NCBI GenBank assembly: GCA_001683735.1
Contig: LUGG01000006.1
Location: 1,550,001-1,614,000 of the forward strand
Length of the DNA: 64,000 nucleotides
Reading direction: 5' to 3'
Source: Grifola frondosa
Lineage: Eukaryota > Basidiomycota > Agaricomycetes > Polyporales > Grifolaceae
The notes beneath the pieces are model-generated. The model saw only the letters and a list, made by a program, of their open reading frames with translations, ran no database searches and was not told where the DNA came from. Made by a program: the position numbers and the translations under genes. Each line of letters begins with the position of its first letter. Position 1 is the first letter of the stretch. Positions 35,510-46,994 of the stretch are shown here, piece by piece.

Positions 35510-38345
35510 TTAGACTCTCTGAACTATGGAGTCGGTCGTCCGAGGGGTATGAGCAACTACAGGTATATGCTGAGACTCTTGAAGTCGAGCGTCCGGCGCC
35601 GGTTGCTCTGTCATCTTTCTTCGTTTCTCACTAACCTTCCATATAACGTCCTTCAACTCTTGCACTACCTCGCCGCCAGGACCCCATCTCTCCATGCTCG
35701 GCTTGGCAGACGACTCCATAGACGGCATACCGAATACGTTGCTCTCACGCCGAGCTTTTGCGAGCTGTATACGTTCCTCTCTCGAGAGCTTGGATTTTTC
35801 GCGAGTAAATGGCGTTCCGGTTCCCGAATCGGCCTCAAAGACTTGCTCAGCGCCAGGAGGGGGGAGGTGCTGTGAGGTGGCAGTGAGTAATAGATGCGCA
35901 GTTGCGTCGTCCAGACGGTCACCACGGTCGACAGACAGATCCAGTCCAAGTGCATCATCACGCTCTCCGGGAACGCCTAGCTGGATGAATGGAGATGAGG
36001 GTCCGAATTTTTCCGACTCATCACTGCTAGAATCTTGCCCCAATCCAGGAGTGTCTGGGGAAGAGTGCTCTAAGTCATCCGTGGGTTGGGTCCGCTGTGG
36101 TCCTGCGAGGATGTCGAGCAGCCTTTCTCTTCCCCGCTCGCATTCTCGCAGTGCGAGACCGAGCTCTTTTCGCAACCGATCATAGGCCTGGAACGCGGGG
36201 TATTCTTGCACTGAAGCAGGGTTAGGAATAGAGTCCTGGGACGATACGTCCCGGAGCGACACAACACACTGCTCGAGCTGCTCCCGAGCGTCATTGAGTG
36301 CGCAAGAAATTGCATCGACGTGCGCCGCAAACCGTGTGAGATGACTAGGCATCGGCGCGAACGATACCATCTCTGCCATGGTGCGCGATGCGCGCTGAAG
36401 ACGTAGCGGCGACACGCTTAAGCTGCTGTCACGGGAGTGGGCGGCGAGTGAAGCGGGACTCGGCCGCGCGTCCTTAATGCGCGACTTCTCCGCATCATCA
36501 AGCGCTTCGACCAGTCGCGTGGACGCATCCGCAAACGTGCTCGTCAGCAATGACATGATGGATCGCACGTCCTCCCAGTATGCGTCGTCCTCATCCTCCT
36601 CAAAGCGGAGCGCGAGGAGGTGTGCGCACGCGTAACGCTTCGCGGAGAGCGCACCCTGCAGAGCAAGTGTAGCCCTGATAAGGATAGGGGATGTCGGGTG
36701 GTGTGCACAGAGGTGAGACGTGAAGGTGAGGCGAATGTCGGTGAGGCAAGAGGGTGTGAGTTGCGGATGGGGGAGACCTGGTTCGAGTATGAATAGCTGG
36801 GGGAGGGACGCCGAATGCTTCGAGGCCTCCACTCCTACGTTTCCGCCGGAGGTCGAGTGCGGCAGCGCCGAAATATTCTCGCTCGGTGAGCTCTGGCGCA
36901 ATAAGATCGTCTTCCTGCACGTCTTGCAGAGTAGTCGAGTGTTGTGGGCTGGGTGACTGAGGACTTACAGGCGTGCTCACGCTGCTGAGCTTCGTTGGGG
37001 TGAGAGTTGGATCAAAGAGGGCAGACATGTCTGAGAGGCGGTTCTGCTTGCGTTTATTCAATAGCGCGGTGGGGTTGTCTGTGAATGCAAGGGACGCATA
37101 CGAGCCGTTCCACGTGGCGCGCTTGTTAGAGGGAGAGAGATCGTACGTTGACGCCATTCCGGCACAGAGACAGGACGGGAGGATGGACGGGGATGATCGT
37201 TAAGGGAAAACGTAAGCTTGATCGGAGAAGAGGGCGCGTACATCTCGGCGAGCTGGGGGAGCTGGGACGGGGATGTCAGCGCAGAGAGGAGTTGGCGGAC
37301 GTTGTCGCATTGCGTTTGTGTGGTGTACAGTGATGATTGGAGAGCTACACGTAGGCCAGAAGAGGGCGACTGGGAGCTAGTGGCTCCATAGAAAAGGCTA
37401 GGGGAAAGGTCAGCGGCTATAGACTGAGCTAATTACGGGGACTTACCTCCGTTCTTCGTTCTCGATTATGTTAATAGCTTCACTCATTGTCGAGTCCCAG
37501 ACGTTACCAGCAGATATAAGCTCATTCACGGCGTCCAATGTCTGTGTGATCCATCCGTATCGATAATTATGATTCGACGAAGACGAACCCTGGACACTCA
37601 CTTGGTCCATGGCATCAGCTTTATCACTCTCCGCCACGGAATTGCAATACATGTAGATTGCAATTCCAGATAAGAGTAGGCAGAGGAAGTAATAGCCGGC
37701 TGACACTACAATCATTGCAACAGAAGCAACGATTGCATGCCATGGAAGGCCAAGGAAGGATGAAGATATATCGTTATGACCAGCTGGAAATCTGTGGCAA
37801 GGCTCGTCGGAGGTATCTTCGCCACCACCATCGCTACTACCACGACTGTCATCGAGTTTGCCAGGAAGCTCGGGAGTGAATGTCCGTCGAGTAGCGACAG
37901 ATGGTGCCGCACTGATGGAAGTCGATAGTAAAGATGACGATATCACGTCGTATTTGAAGCGTTCGGCGAACGTGCTCCCGGGAGACTGGTAAGTAGATGG
38001 AGGGAGGAGAGAGTTTACGAGCTACAAAACATTCGTGATTAGAGCGTAGGACAGCAGATGGTTATGGTACAATAACCATAGCATGAATAATGAATGGATC
38101 ACATAGCTCACCTGCAGGACCTTGAGTAAGAAGGGTGGGAGTTGCAAGTCTATTTCTTGCTGTTGGGGATCGCTTTCCTCTGTTTCCGCGGTGAAAGTAA
38201 GGAAGTCACCCGGCATGGGGTATATAGCTTCGCCAGATTCTGTCATCGTCTAGTCAGATTGAGCGATACATATGCATATGTTCGAGAGAAACAAACGTTG
38301 GAAGTATTCCTCTAGCGGATGTTGATCGAAGATAGGTTGCGCCAT
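35510..38345 (-). CDS. Vezatin/Inp2-like membrane protein, with apparent frameshifts
   Basis: The start is at 38345 ([10 protein letters not shown]). Exons 38345-38297 and 38239-38112 join in phase, and exon 3 starts at 38021. It encodes a hydrophobic double span (about 37745-37640, with [20 protein letters not shown]). A 60-nt GTGAGT...CAG intron (37602-37543 region) and a GTAAGT...CTAG intron near 37440-37390 follow. The C-terminal two thirds (36900-35510) hold long helical segments and end with an [16 protein letters not shown] helix. Transmembrane pair plus helical region plus this tail fits the fungal vezatin/Inp2 myosin-binding family, which links organelles to myosin in inheritance; this is family inference. 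The frame changes at about 37130-37190 and again at the G5 run 36799-36803 (as read on plus), both likely indels. A 46-nt intron at 36968-36923 is an alternative to the second change, but the unspliced frame looks more protein-like. Confidence 0.5.
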
Positions 38346-38620
38346 GGCGAGGAAGGATTAGATATAAACTGTGCGTCGTCGGATAGGTCGTTAATATAAA
38401 GAGCGGCGAAGGTTAAAGCTGAAGAGCAACTAGTGAAGTTTGAGGAAATACGGCAAGAAACTCTGACGAGACAATGGAATACGACCAAGCTACTTACCCA
38501 AGCTGCGCTACATTCAAGCGCCCAGCAACCCTCCGTGACGACCGTTGTGACAAATACCGCTGACTACCGCGTCACAAACATCAGGCGTGTCTACAACGTC
38601 TGCGACGTGCGTCAACCCCC

Positions 38621-39098
38621 ATGACTAGTCTTCAGCTACGCAGCCTGTCCTCGACGCACCCAAGCTCGCAGGAGATGCTAGAGAAAGTTCTTTCTTTGTC
38701 TATTGCGATTTTCTCAACTAATCCCAACTCAAAAGATGCGTCTTTGGCAAGATCACCTCTCTCATCCTTCTTCTATCATCCTATATCTTTCGCCTGAATA
38801 TACCCCCGACGAACCCGTCGCATTTCTTTTTGCGTATCCTCGTAGACACGCCACATCGCTTAGAGGCGGGCAAAAGGAGAGTCTTCATATTTGGATTGCT
38901 GGAGTCTTACCGAAACGCAGGAAGGAGGGCTGTCTTGCGAGGCTGATCAACGAGCTTGACTCAAATGCCTTTTTGACTACATGCACGAACCCCACGCAGT
39001 TTCCAGATATGTGGAGGTGGTTGACGCGCCGAGGTTGGGTCGTGGACCAGGAGCTGGGTGGCGGAAAGGTGATGCTGAGCAAGCGCGCCTCCGAGTGA
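38621..39098 (+). CDS. GNAT-like acetyltransferase, with possible frameshift
   Basis: The second half (from about 38757) reads WQDHLSHPSSIILYLSPE, then VAFLFAYPRR, LHIWIAGVLPKRRKEG, and ends RRGWVVDQELGGGKVMLSK. This is the strand 4, V-x-P-x-x-R-x-x-G loop and final strand pattern of GNAT N-acetyltransferases, which transfer acetyl from acetyl-CoA. The upstream frame from the ATG at 38621 (MTSLQLRSLSS, then SIAIFSTNPNSKDASL) also looks like a GNAT N-terminus but is offset by one base at about 38755-38758. A 49-nt GTTCTT...AAAG intron (38687-38735) would also join the two, at the cost of removing good-looking sequence. The total of about 155 residues is normal for a small GNAT. Confidence 0.45.
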
Positions 39099-39821
39099 CA
39101 ATATGAACGAAATGAAGCAGTTGTCCGCCGTCTTCCCCTTCTATCACGCCCTTTCGACTTTCGGACGTTCTCACAGCACTTGCCAAACGTTCAATCATTT
39201 TACGCATATATGCGTCGAAATACTTGCCGCCATCTCCCATGTGCTTGACCACAGCCAATGCCAACTGTGATTCACCCATGTGCGTTTGCTTCTGACTTGG
39301 TGAGCTATTCTCTGGTATCGTTTGAGAAACCCGCTCACTGTCCTTCATATGCCTCTCCAGTGGACGGAAACGCTCTCCAGCGCCCGGAGAGAACCTACTG
39401 TTTCCAGCGACTGCCGCGTCCTCAAGTCCTCGCAAGCTTCCATTCTATGGTCCCAATGGAGTAAAAAGTGAATCCCAACATCCATGACATGGGATGCTTT
39501 CCCTCTACGGTGACATACTTGAACCATCTTACGTTCCACAGTTCAACATGTCATGATATCTTATGATCATCATTCGCCATTTCCACTGCACAACTTGGGC
39601 CTGGGCCTGCAGCGAGCGACACCGCGTTACCCGCGCCCGTCCCCGCATGGCGGCTTCACACTTGATCGCACGCCACCAAAGTATTTTAAGTGGTGATAAC
39701 AGTTCCGGCGCCGGAGAAAATTGTCCACCAGCGCATCCCTGCGATCAAGAATGATTGACAGTGTGAACAGGTCTTCAAGGGTCTTCATCGTCAGATACCC
39801 ATATGCGTTGTCATTCGCCAT
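39099..39821 (-). CDS. Uncharacterised gene or remnant, minus strand
   Basis: Three minus-strand stretches have strong protein character but lie in different frames: 39821-39690 (MANDNAYGYLTMKTLEDLF, then a helix ending NFLRRRN), about 39550-39460 (WFKYVTVEGKHPMSWMLG, then GFTFYSIGTIEWKLAR) and about 39440-39120 (RFSPGAGERFRPLERHMKDS through KYFDAYMRKMIERLA). They could be three exons of one gene starting at 39821. The junctions are not all clear, and the 3' end would overlap the end of the acetyltransferase gene tail to tail. No family was recognised. Confidence 0.3.
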
Positions 39822-40064
39822 TGATCACCGGTATCCGTGATGCTATTCATCTGTAGGACTCGCAGCAACTTCGCTTGTCAAATATGTTCGCAAGTAACGA
39901 CATGTGTATGACACGTAGGTATGCTATGGACCCACTTCTGCAATTACCTGCATGATAATTCGCCAGCGACCATCTGTTGATGTGATGTGTATGCTGGTCT
40001 CCGGCCGGTTGTCAGTGATGACGCCTGCGCAAAATTTCAAGCCACATTATAGGTTCCCAAACAT

Positions 40065-40493
40065 ATGGATGCTCCCTCTTTCTTCTCGCTGATTGCCGGC
40101 GTCGTGGTGGCTGGCTTCGCGACTTATATGCAGATCTGGCCTACACTAGTAAGTTCCTTCATAGATTGGGACCTTCATTTGGGACGTGGCTGAATCTCCA
40201 CATATAATTTCTACCCAGGCCTAGCGTGCGTCACAATTCCATTGGAACAGGTGGAAGATCTTAACGTTCGCGAGCGTTGGCTGTCTTTGCTCGCTGCTCT
40301 TGACCGTGTCGCTTACGGAAACGTGTTGCTGCGCTCGATCCAGCGGCTGCACTCCTATACAGCTCCCGGCGGTCTATTGATAGGAAGTATCATTCAACAA
40401 AAAATTGTTCGGCATACGGGGTGGCTCACGCATCCTCCGCACATCATGCCAGTAAATTCTCTGCGGCCTGGACCCGAGCTAATGGAGCAATAA
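40065..40493 (+). CDS. Small putative membrane protein, two exons
   Basis: Exon 40065-40148 encodes MDAPSFFSLIAGVVVAGFAT, an N-terminal hydrophobic span, and ends at a strong GTAAGT donor. Using the acceptor GGAACAG at 40250 gives a second exon 40251-40493 in phase (VEDLNVRERWLSLLAALDRV to a TAA), for about 108 residues. If the nearer acceptor (CCCAG) is used instead, the peptide stops after one codon. Function is unknown. Confidence 0.3.
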
Positions 40494-40499
40494 CGCCGA

Positions 40500-42403
40500 G
40501 TTATTCTTGCCACTGTGCGATGATTCACCGTGAGGAACTTACGACAATGCCGGAACCTTGCCTATCACTTCCGCAGATTCTCTGCCAACATTGATTGCAA
40601 TGTATTCAAACTTCCAAGGCACGGAAGCATCCCGTCATCCACGTAAATTCCACGCCCGGCTGCGCGGAACCGTTGGACCGCGAAACTTACATTCCGATTC
40701 GGGGCTGCAACTTAGTCCTGTCCTGCGCGATAACGTGTCGGACTCAACCATCGCATGGGTATGGCCCTTTCCCCAGGGAGCTAATCCCCCCGCAGGCAAG
40801 AGTGTCGCAAACACAGTTCTCCCGAACTTCTGCCTGCGATGGCGTGCACCTACGGAGCGTGCGAGTGACGTACTCTTGACCTCATCCTGAAGCCTCTTAG
40901 CACGGGCCCGCAGCCCCCCGCGTGCGCTGGCTTCCGTGTGTGCACGCACGCGGCTCCCGCGAGAACGGAAAGCAGCAGCTGATAGACTCTGCGAAGTGCG
41001 CGCGATACTGCTCCCGCTGTGGATGGACGTCATCCGCACGGTCCAGGCCGCGCAGATGGGGCGACGACGATGGATCTACTGTCTGTGTTCTCACATGCGC
41101 GTGCGGCTCGCGAGTCATGTGCCGACTTATCGCGAGTGCAAGTCCACGGTGCGTGCGCACGCACCTCAGGCAGGGTGATCAGCGCGATGTCGTCATCCCC
41201 GCGAACGCAGCACCGACGGGTGGCGGACGAGCCGCGCTATCGCGTGCGGAGCACGCTGCAGCGCATCAGATGGGCAAGTGCCTGGGGAAGCGGGGATGCT
41301 GGGAAGCAGAGGGCGCGTCTTGTGACCGTGCCACGGGCTGCTGCTTCCCACTGCCGCTGCAGCCGACGGTTCTTCTCAGGTGCAGAAGAGGGTTGCGGGT
41401 GCCCGCCGCCGCCACGCAAGCACGCGGACGGCGGACGAAGGCCACAGGAAGTGGGAGCCTCTCCATACATGTGGGCGCGTCGCGAGTGGCGACCCACGCG
41501 AATGGAGAGGAGAATCGGCGCTCGGAGCGTGGCCGAGGGGGCGCCAAAAGCTTAATGATTGCGTGTTTAGTGTTCAGTGAGGCTTCGATGGATGAACTGC
41601 GCCCGCGAGCGGATCAGGGAGCGAATTGGGTGTGACCTACGCAAAGGAGAAAGTGTGCGCGCTTGTTCGGCTGGCGAGGTGAGGCGAGATGAATAAGGGG
41701 GTCTCGGAGGATCACTCATGGTCGGAGGTAGGAAAGGGTGGTGCGTGCATCACGCGTCATGCGCAAGTTCGAGCCTCTGAATCAACATCTGTGTATCTGG
41801 ATCGCATCACCGGCGGTGAAGTGGCTTGGCAAGAGCTGCGGATGATTGTAAATTACGAATGCGGGGAAAGGGCGAAGGCAAAGGCGAAGGCAAATGGAGA
41901 TGGGGCAGAATTGGGGGCCAGACGGGCTGATGTTCTCGTGCGCGGATGACTGCACGGGGTCAACGTGATGAGACAGAGGAGAGTTTGGACTGAAGGTTTG
42001 TGATTGGATTATAATAGCGAATGTTACGCGCTCGGGATCTTTGGAGTTTGCCTGTGTGAAAATGATGTGTGCGATGAGTCTTCTCTGCCCGCTGTCCGAA
42101 CTCTGACATGAAAGCGCCGTGCAGGGACCGAGATGGTCGGTGGAAGTGGCAGGGGAAGCACAGTGGAAGCATAGTGGAAGGCCAGTGGAACCGACTGGTA
42201 TCGGACACCTTTTGAGCTTGTGGGAGGACGAGGCGAGAAAGACGGTGCGAGGCTTGTGCGAGGCGGGGGGAGATAAGGAAGAAAAATGTAGAAGGCAGGA
42301 GGGGACCGCAGGGCGCGTTGATGGAACGGAGAGATTTGAGCGCAGGTCAGAGCTGGGAGCTGCTGCAAGGGGGCACCAACCGTGCACCCTCAAATCTAGA
42401 TTT
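40500..42403. other. GC-rich intergenic region upstream of the HSF gene
   Basis: High GC gives long overlapping open frames on both strands (for example 40922-41635 plus and 42612-41782 minus). They have low-complexity Arg/Ala/Ser composition, overlap each other in several frames and lack introns, so they are treated as chance frames. No promoter element could be singled out. Confidence 0.5.
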
Positions 42404-42862
42404 ATTCGCGCCGCACTCACCTCGGTCGCCTCCTGCGTCCGTTGCATCCTCCTTTCGGTCCTCCTCCTAGCTTCCCTCTTACCCTCCCTCCTACTCTCCC
42501 AGCTACTCTCCTTGTTTCTCTCCCTATTAGACTTTTGTTCCAGAGCATCGTCTCCCCATCTCCTGCTCTGTCTTCGCCAAGCCCCAGGCATATTCCAAGT
42601 ACCACCATCCACAGGCGAAAGTACTTGCAGGCACTCTATACAGGCCCACTTTGCAGGCGTATACCCAAGGTATACCCAAATCCCCTGCTAACTTCGTCTT
42701 TACCATCTTCTTCCATTGCATGCTGCTTGTGCAAGGTCCCGTCACCTCCCATCGTTTTCCCAGGATTTACTCGCTTGAGCAGCGTGCAGAACCCTCTGCC
42801 GCCTGGTTTGCGGCCGCATGCTGATTCCTTGATCCCTGCCTCTAGCATCACCACAATTTCTC
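42404..42862 (+). promoter_or_regulatory. Pyrimidine-rich leader of the HSF gene
   Basis: From about 42420 to 42560 the plus strand is almost pure C/T (CCTCCT and CTCTCC runs) and is followed by C-rich sequence up to the start codon. CT-rich blocks just before or at the transcription start are common in filamentous fungal promoters. No heat-shock element was seen here. Confidence 0.35.
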
Positions 42863-45155
42863 ATGGACAATCTCTTCTCACTACTCGCACGGAATGTCTA
42901 CTGGCGACGGTCACTATTCCCAACAGCAACAGCAGGGCCAGCAATGGTCCCAGCAACCCCTCATCTCCTCCCTCCGACTCACAACCAGTCTTCGTTCCCC
43001 TCCCCATCTTCTCCCGCTTCTTCTTTAAGCGAGCAACACTATCCTCCTTTTTACCACCATCAGCACCAGTCAGCTCAGCCACAAATGGGTGACTCCATCG
43101 TCGACAGGGTCGTAGACAAGTCTTCTGCCCTCTCGCTCAACCTCTCCTCTCTCTCGGTCGCTTCTCCCACAAATCTATCTCCCATTAACCCGTCCCCTCA
43201 TCCGTCTACCCACGCGTCCTCTCACGTATCCCCCATCACACCCATTAGCCCATCCAACGCGGGCCTCCACCATCCTGGCCTCTCCCACCATCATCACCAC
43301 CATTCCCACTCCCACCATCCCCACATACAGCACCCCTTCCAGTTCACACCGCCGGACCAGGGCGTTCGCTATGACGATGGCCACTACGACTACAACGGCG
43401 GCAGGCGTCTAACCAGCAGCCGTTCGTCTTCTTCCTCGGAGAAATCCGTACCGCGCAAGAGAAGTTACACCACGCTCACACCACTCGCCACCTCAGTAGA
43501 AGAACCCGCGTACGACCTCCAAGACCACCCCAACAGTTCCATGTACGACGAGGTCGACATGGCGTACGGTGGCCTGGATCCAGAGGGGAGTCCAGTCGAT
43601 GGGAGCAATAGTGGCGGGGAGCAGGAAGACCAGTTGAAGCCCATGGAAGGTCAGATACCAACCTCGGGCGGGGGAGTCCACTCAGGCATGGGGCCGTCTT
43701 CCCTGAGTATTTTGGGAAAACCCTTGGGAACGAACAATTTTGTCACCAAGCTATATCAGTGGGTTCCTTTGTCCCGTGTCCCCGCTCCCTTGTGTAGACG
43801 AGTCTTTCCAAATATGCAGGATGATCAACGATCCAAAATCAGCCCAGTTCATTACTTGGACAGACCTTGGCACAAGGTAGCTATCCGCGTTCCCTTCCTG
43901 TCCTGCTTCCGTCAGATCAATGATACCCTATTAGTTTTGTCGTATCCAATGTCGGCGAATTTAGTCGTACTATACTGGGGTCGCACTTCAAACACAATAA
44001 CGTCAGGATTCCCTCGCATGCTGCTGTCTGTCCGCTAACGCCGTTGCCATCCCCAGTTTTCGAGTTTCGTGAGGCAGCTGAACATGTACGGTTTTCACAA
44101 GATCAATCGCGTGAGTTCAGACGTCCCCGTGTCATGTGGGAGTTGAATGACATCGCGATGCAGACCCCCCGCGCGCAGCGCACGTCCGCCGATGTCCAGA
44201 CATGGGAGTTCTCCCACCACAAGTTCCTGCGTGGCCGCCCGGACCTCCTCGAGGAGATCAAGCGGAAGGCGCTCGAGCCCGATCCGTCCATGAAGCACCG
44301 CGTCGAGCTCCCAGGAGAAGTCGCCGCGCAGCTCGCGCAGATGCGCGAAGACAACCGGCGCCTCATGGCCGCGCTGCACGCGGAGAAAAGCAAGGTCGCC
44401 CGCCTCGCGAACGTCACGAAGGTCATGTACGACGTCATGGCGAAGGCTTTCCCCGGGGGCGGTACGTGCTTCTCCCGGGCCCGCTTCTGCGCATGACGAT
44501 CTCACCCTCTTCCTTTCCTCCCGCGTGCGCAGTGCCCCTCGCCTTCCCGGCAGACATCCTCGATGCGGCCGAGAGCCCGAACATCTACGTCACGTCTCCG
44601 ACCAATACCGCGCACTTCCCCCCGCCGCTCTCGTCCATCAGCACGTCCTCCTTGCACTCGCTGCATTCGCTCAGCCCCGGCTCGAGCCCGACCGCTGCGG
44701 ACTTCCCCGCGCACGCGCACTCGCTCTCGCGCCAGCACAGCTTCCAGCATGTTTCGGGCGCGTACGACGGCGCGTTCGCGCACGGCGTGTCCACCGCGCG
44801 CTACGAGACCGCGCTCGCGACGCCGCTCCCGCCCTCTCCAGGCCCAATCGACTTTGACGACGGCCGCGTCGGCACGAAGCGCCAGCGCACCGCCGCGCCG
44901 CCTCCCGCCACGAGCGCGGGCAGCGGCGAGCAGGGCGTGTCGAAGAGAGCATCGCGCGCGCGAAGCGACAGCGCGCCGCTTGGATACGGGCTCAACTCGG
45001 GATGGCCACAGACGCGCCCGCGCAGCGGTAGCGGGCTCGGCCCGCGTGCGGGGCGCCGCGACGAGCTGCCTGTCCCGAACATCGGGTCTCTCTCGCGCGG
45101 GCACACGTTGCCCATGCTTTCGATCCCATCGATGACGAAGCAGTCGCCCAGCTGA
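42863..45155 (+). CDS. Heat-shock-factor-type transcription factor
   Basis: The six exons are 42863-43758, 43820-43876, 43935-44001, 44057-44110, 44164-44461 and 44533-45155. They sum to 665 codons in one frame. Exons 1-5 assemble a complete HSF DNA-binding domain: NNFVTKLYQMINDP, FITWTDLG, FVVSNVGEFSRTILGSHFKH, then FSSFVRQLNMYGFHKINR and WEFSHHKFLRGRPDLLEEIK. It is a winged helix that binds nGAAn repeats. A short coiled-coil region follows (LAQMREDNRRLMAALHAEKS). The N-terminal 280 residues are Ser/Pro-rich with a His run near 43285. The C-terminus is disordered with basic KRQR patches. Three introns interrupt the domain itself. An alternative start at 42894 gives a Gln-rich N-terminus (MSTGDGHYSQQQQQGQQW) but needs one more base in the C4 run at 42957-42960. 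The last two exons are markedly more GC-rich than the first. Confidence 0.9.
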
Positions 45156-46159
45156 GGCCCCGGGGTGTACTCGCTGTGTTGGACTGGTGCTTGTTCTTGG
45201 ACTGCTGTGCGCGTGTATGATGACCGATGACGCTCCCATTTGTTGGCCTGTTTAGCAGAAAGCAAAAAAACCCGCATCCGCGCTGGATCGGCCCGTTCCT
45301 TGTGTACATACATACCCGACTGCTGTCGCTCGTTCGTTCGGTGTGCTTCCGTTTTCGTGCATATAGTTCGCTTGTTTGTCTGCTGTTATCTCTTTGCTGC
45401 ACTCTCTTCCCATTTGCTTGCGCTCGTGCTACGTACCGGGATTCATTCACACTTACTTCTCTGCATGGCTGCGTGCGCCCCTGCGCGCCGGGTTGTTTTG
45501 GGCTTTGGCTTGCTTGATTGACTGTCTCCGTCCGTGTCCGTATCTGTGTCTCTCTGTTCTGTTCTCTCTGTTCTGTGCTGCGCCCCGCGCGTGTCTTTGT
45601 GCTCCTTCATTTCATAGACGTGTATTAACACCATGTCCCGACGTCGACATCGTGCGAGAATATAAGACGTGCTGCGTACGTGTGTGCTGGTTCGCGTGGG
45701 AGGGATGCCTTGAGGCGACGGAGATGAAGACAGCTCCGTCGCGCGCACGTGCACACTCGACGTCGACCGACGCGCGAGTCGTTCATCTGCGCCTCGTGGG
45801 CGCCGCACGTCCGCTCGCGAGCAATTCGATACATATGCCCCTAAGTAAGTACTGTGGATTGATTCGATCGGTCCTTGAGTGTGCGTATCTCAGATGCGCA
45901 GATGGGCGTCGCTCCATGGTGGCGTTGACAAATACAACGCATGCCATTCTGGTCGGCTGCCCCCACGCCTTATATGCTCCGCGGCACACGCCAACGGAGC
46001 TTGCTGGGGTGCTAGCCTTTTGTGCGCGGGGGTGCGGAGATTGAGAAGGAGGAAGATTTGTGCGTAAGATGGGTCGCTGCTGCTGCGGGCGTAAAACGGA
46101 GGACGGGATAATCTAGCCGTAACGCGTAAGGGTGTCCTGTGTGTTGGATGGCGGATCGT
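45156..46159. other. Intergenic region between HSF and the Mutator-like element
   Basis: TG/CT-rich sequence, likely 3' untranslated region of the HSF gene at its start. The open frames here (for example 45376-46044) are Cys/Arg-rich low-complexity readings with no family resemblance. No gene is supported. Confidence 0.45.
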
Positions 46160-46994
46160 TAGTCTCGTAACCAGACGGCATAGGGTGTGAGCGTGCCACC
46201 GGGATCACGTGCTCCCCCTTCGGAGTTCAAACCGGAGAGCGAAAAACAGCAGCACGGACACACCCTATACCGTCTGGTGAATTTGGTATAGAGGGGGGGG
46301 GGTTCATCACGCTTGTGACCTGTCGCGTCAAGCGCGCATTATCTCTCTCAACATCAAGCGCATTTCCTCCGTTCCTCTGGCAAAACTCCACTGAAAATAT
46401 GCCCAAAAATATATATTATTTATGTACTAGCATGCCCGAAACACTCCCGCGTCGTTTTCGCATCCTGGACGGCTTCAGCGCAGTATGTCTCCCGCCTGCC
46501 TTGCTGCTCACGGCGGCGCAGCGCCGCCGACAAACGCAGCTCGAGCGCGACCTTTGCGGAGCTCCCTCGACTTCTCAATCTCGACCCCGATCGCATGCAC
46601 ATCACCCCTGCTGACTGGGAGTGCAGAGGTTGCAAGAATGAATATAAGTTGTTTGTGAAACAGCCCAGAATTGAATGCTACCTTAAAGCAAGCAAGAAAC
46701 CTCACAGAAGTATAAACAGTTGTGCCAGAGAAGAAAGGGGATTTACAGAGTGTCGTAGCAGTGCTAATTTTGATAAGATATATATACCAAAAGGGGCGGG
46801 AACAAGCGGGAACACAGCGGAAACGCAAGATTGCAGCGCGTAAACACTCGCGTCAGACGCGTCAAAGAGCACGTGAATGTGACAACCCCCCCCCCTCTAC
46901 CAAATTCACCAGACGTTCTACCCCGGACCCGTGCTGATGTTTTTCGCTCTCCGATTGGGGGTCCGATAGGGTAGAACGGCTGGTTCCGAGACTA
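46160..46994. mobile_element. 835-bp Mutator-like foldback element with 9-bp target-site duplication
   Basis: The element starts TAGTCTCGTAACCAGACGG and ends with the inverted form CCGTTCTACC-like TIR, finishing CCGAGACTA. A perfect 9-bp direct repeat GCGGATCGT flanks it (46151-46159 and 46995-47003). The terminal inverted repeats run about 150 bases, include the shared word GGAGAGCGAAAAACA, and end internally at a G10 run (46293-46302) matched by a C10 run (46886-46895). Each TIR is itself a hairpin. Long TIRs with a 9-bp duplication point to the Mutator superfamily. No transposase is present. The CpG-rich sequence and intact duplication suggest recent insertion. The interior may hold captured coding sequence (46520-46680). 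Confidence 0.75.

Noticed and set aside
35354..36185. Plus-strand open frames of 163-173 codons
   Set aside because: They are antisense to the long exon of the vezatin/Inp2-like gene, whose minus-strand reading has helical, family-like sequence.
36923..36968. 46-nt intron in the vezatin/Inp2-like gene
   Set aside because: It has a good GTAAGT donor, but the frame read straight through ([17 protein letters not shown]) is far more protein-like than the spliced alternative. A one-base error at 36799-36803 explains the later frame change better.
40635..42691. Many long overlapping open frames on both strands (up to 276 codons)
   Set aside because: High GC suppresses stops. The translations are Arg/Ala/Ser low complexity, overlap each other in several frames, and show no splice pattern or family motif.
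44502..45239. 245-codon open frame antisense to the HSF gene
   Set aside because: It mirrors the very GC-rich last exon of HSF on the other strand. Arg/Ala-rich composition and exact overlap with a proven coding exon mark it as a shadow.
45227..46067. Cys/Arg-rich open frames downstream of HSF
   Set aside because: Low-complexity readings in several overlapping frames of a TG/CT-rich untranslated region, without start context or homologous motifs.
46218..46232. GTTCAAACC resembling a tRNA B box
   Set aside because: No matching A box or cloverleaf around it, and it lies inside a transposon terminal repeat.
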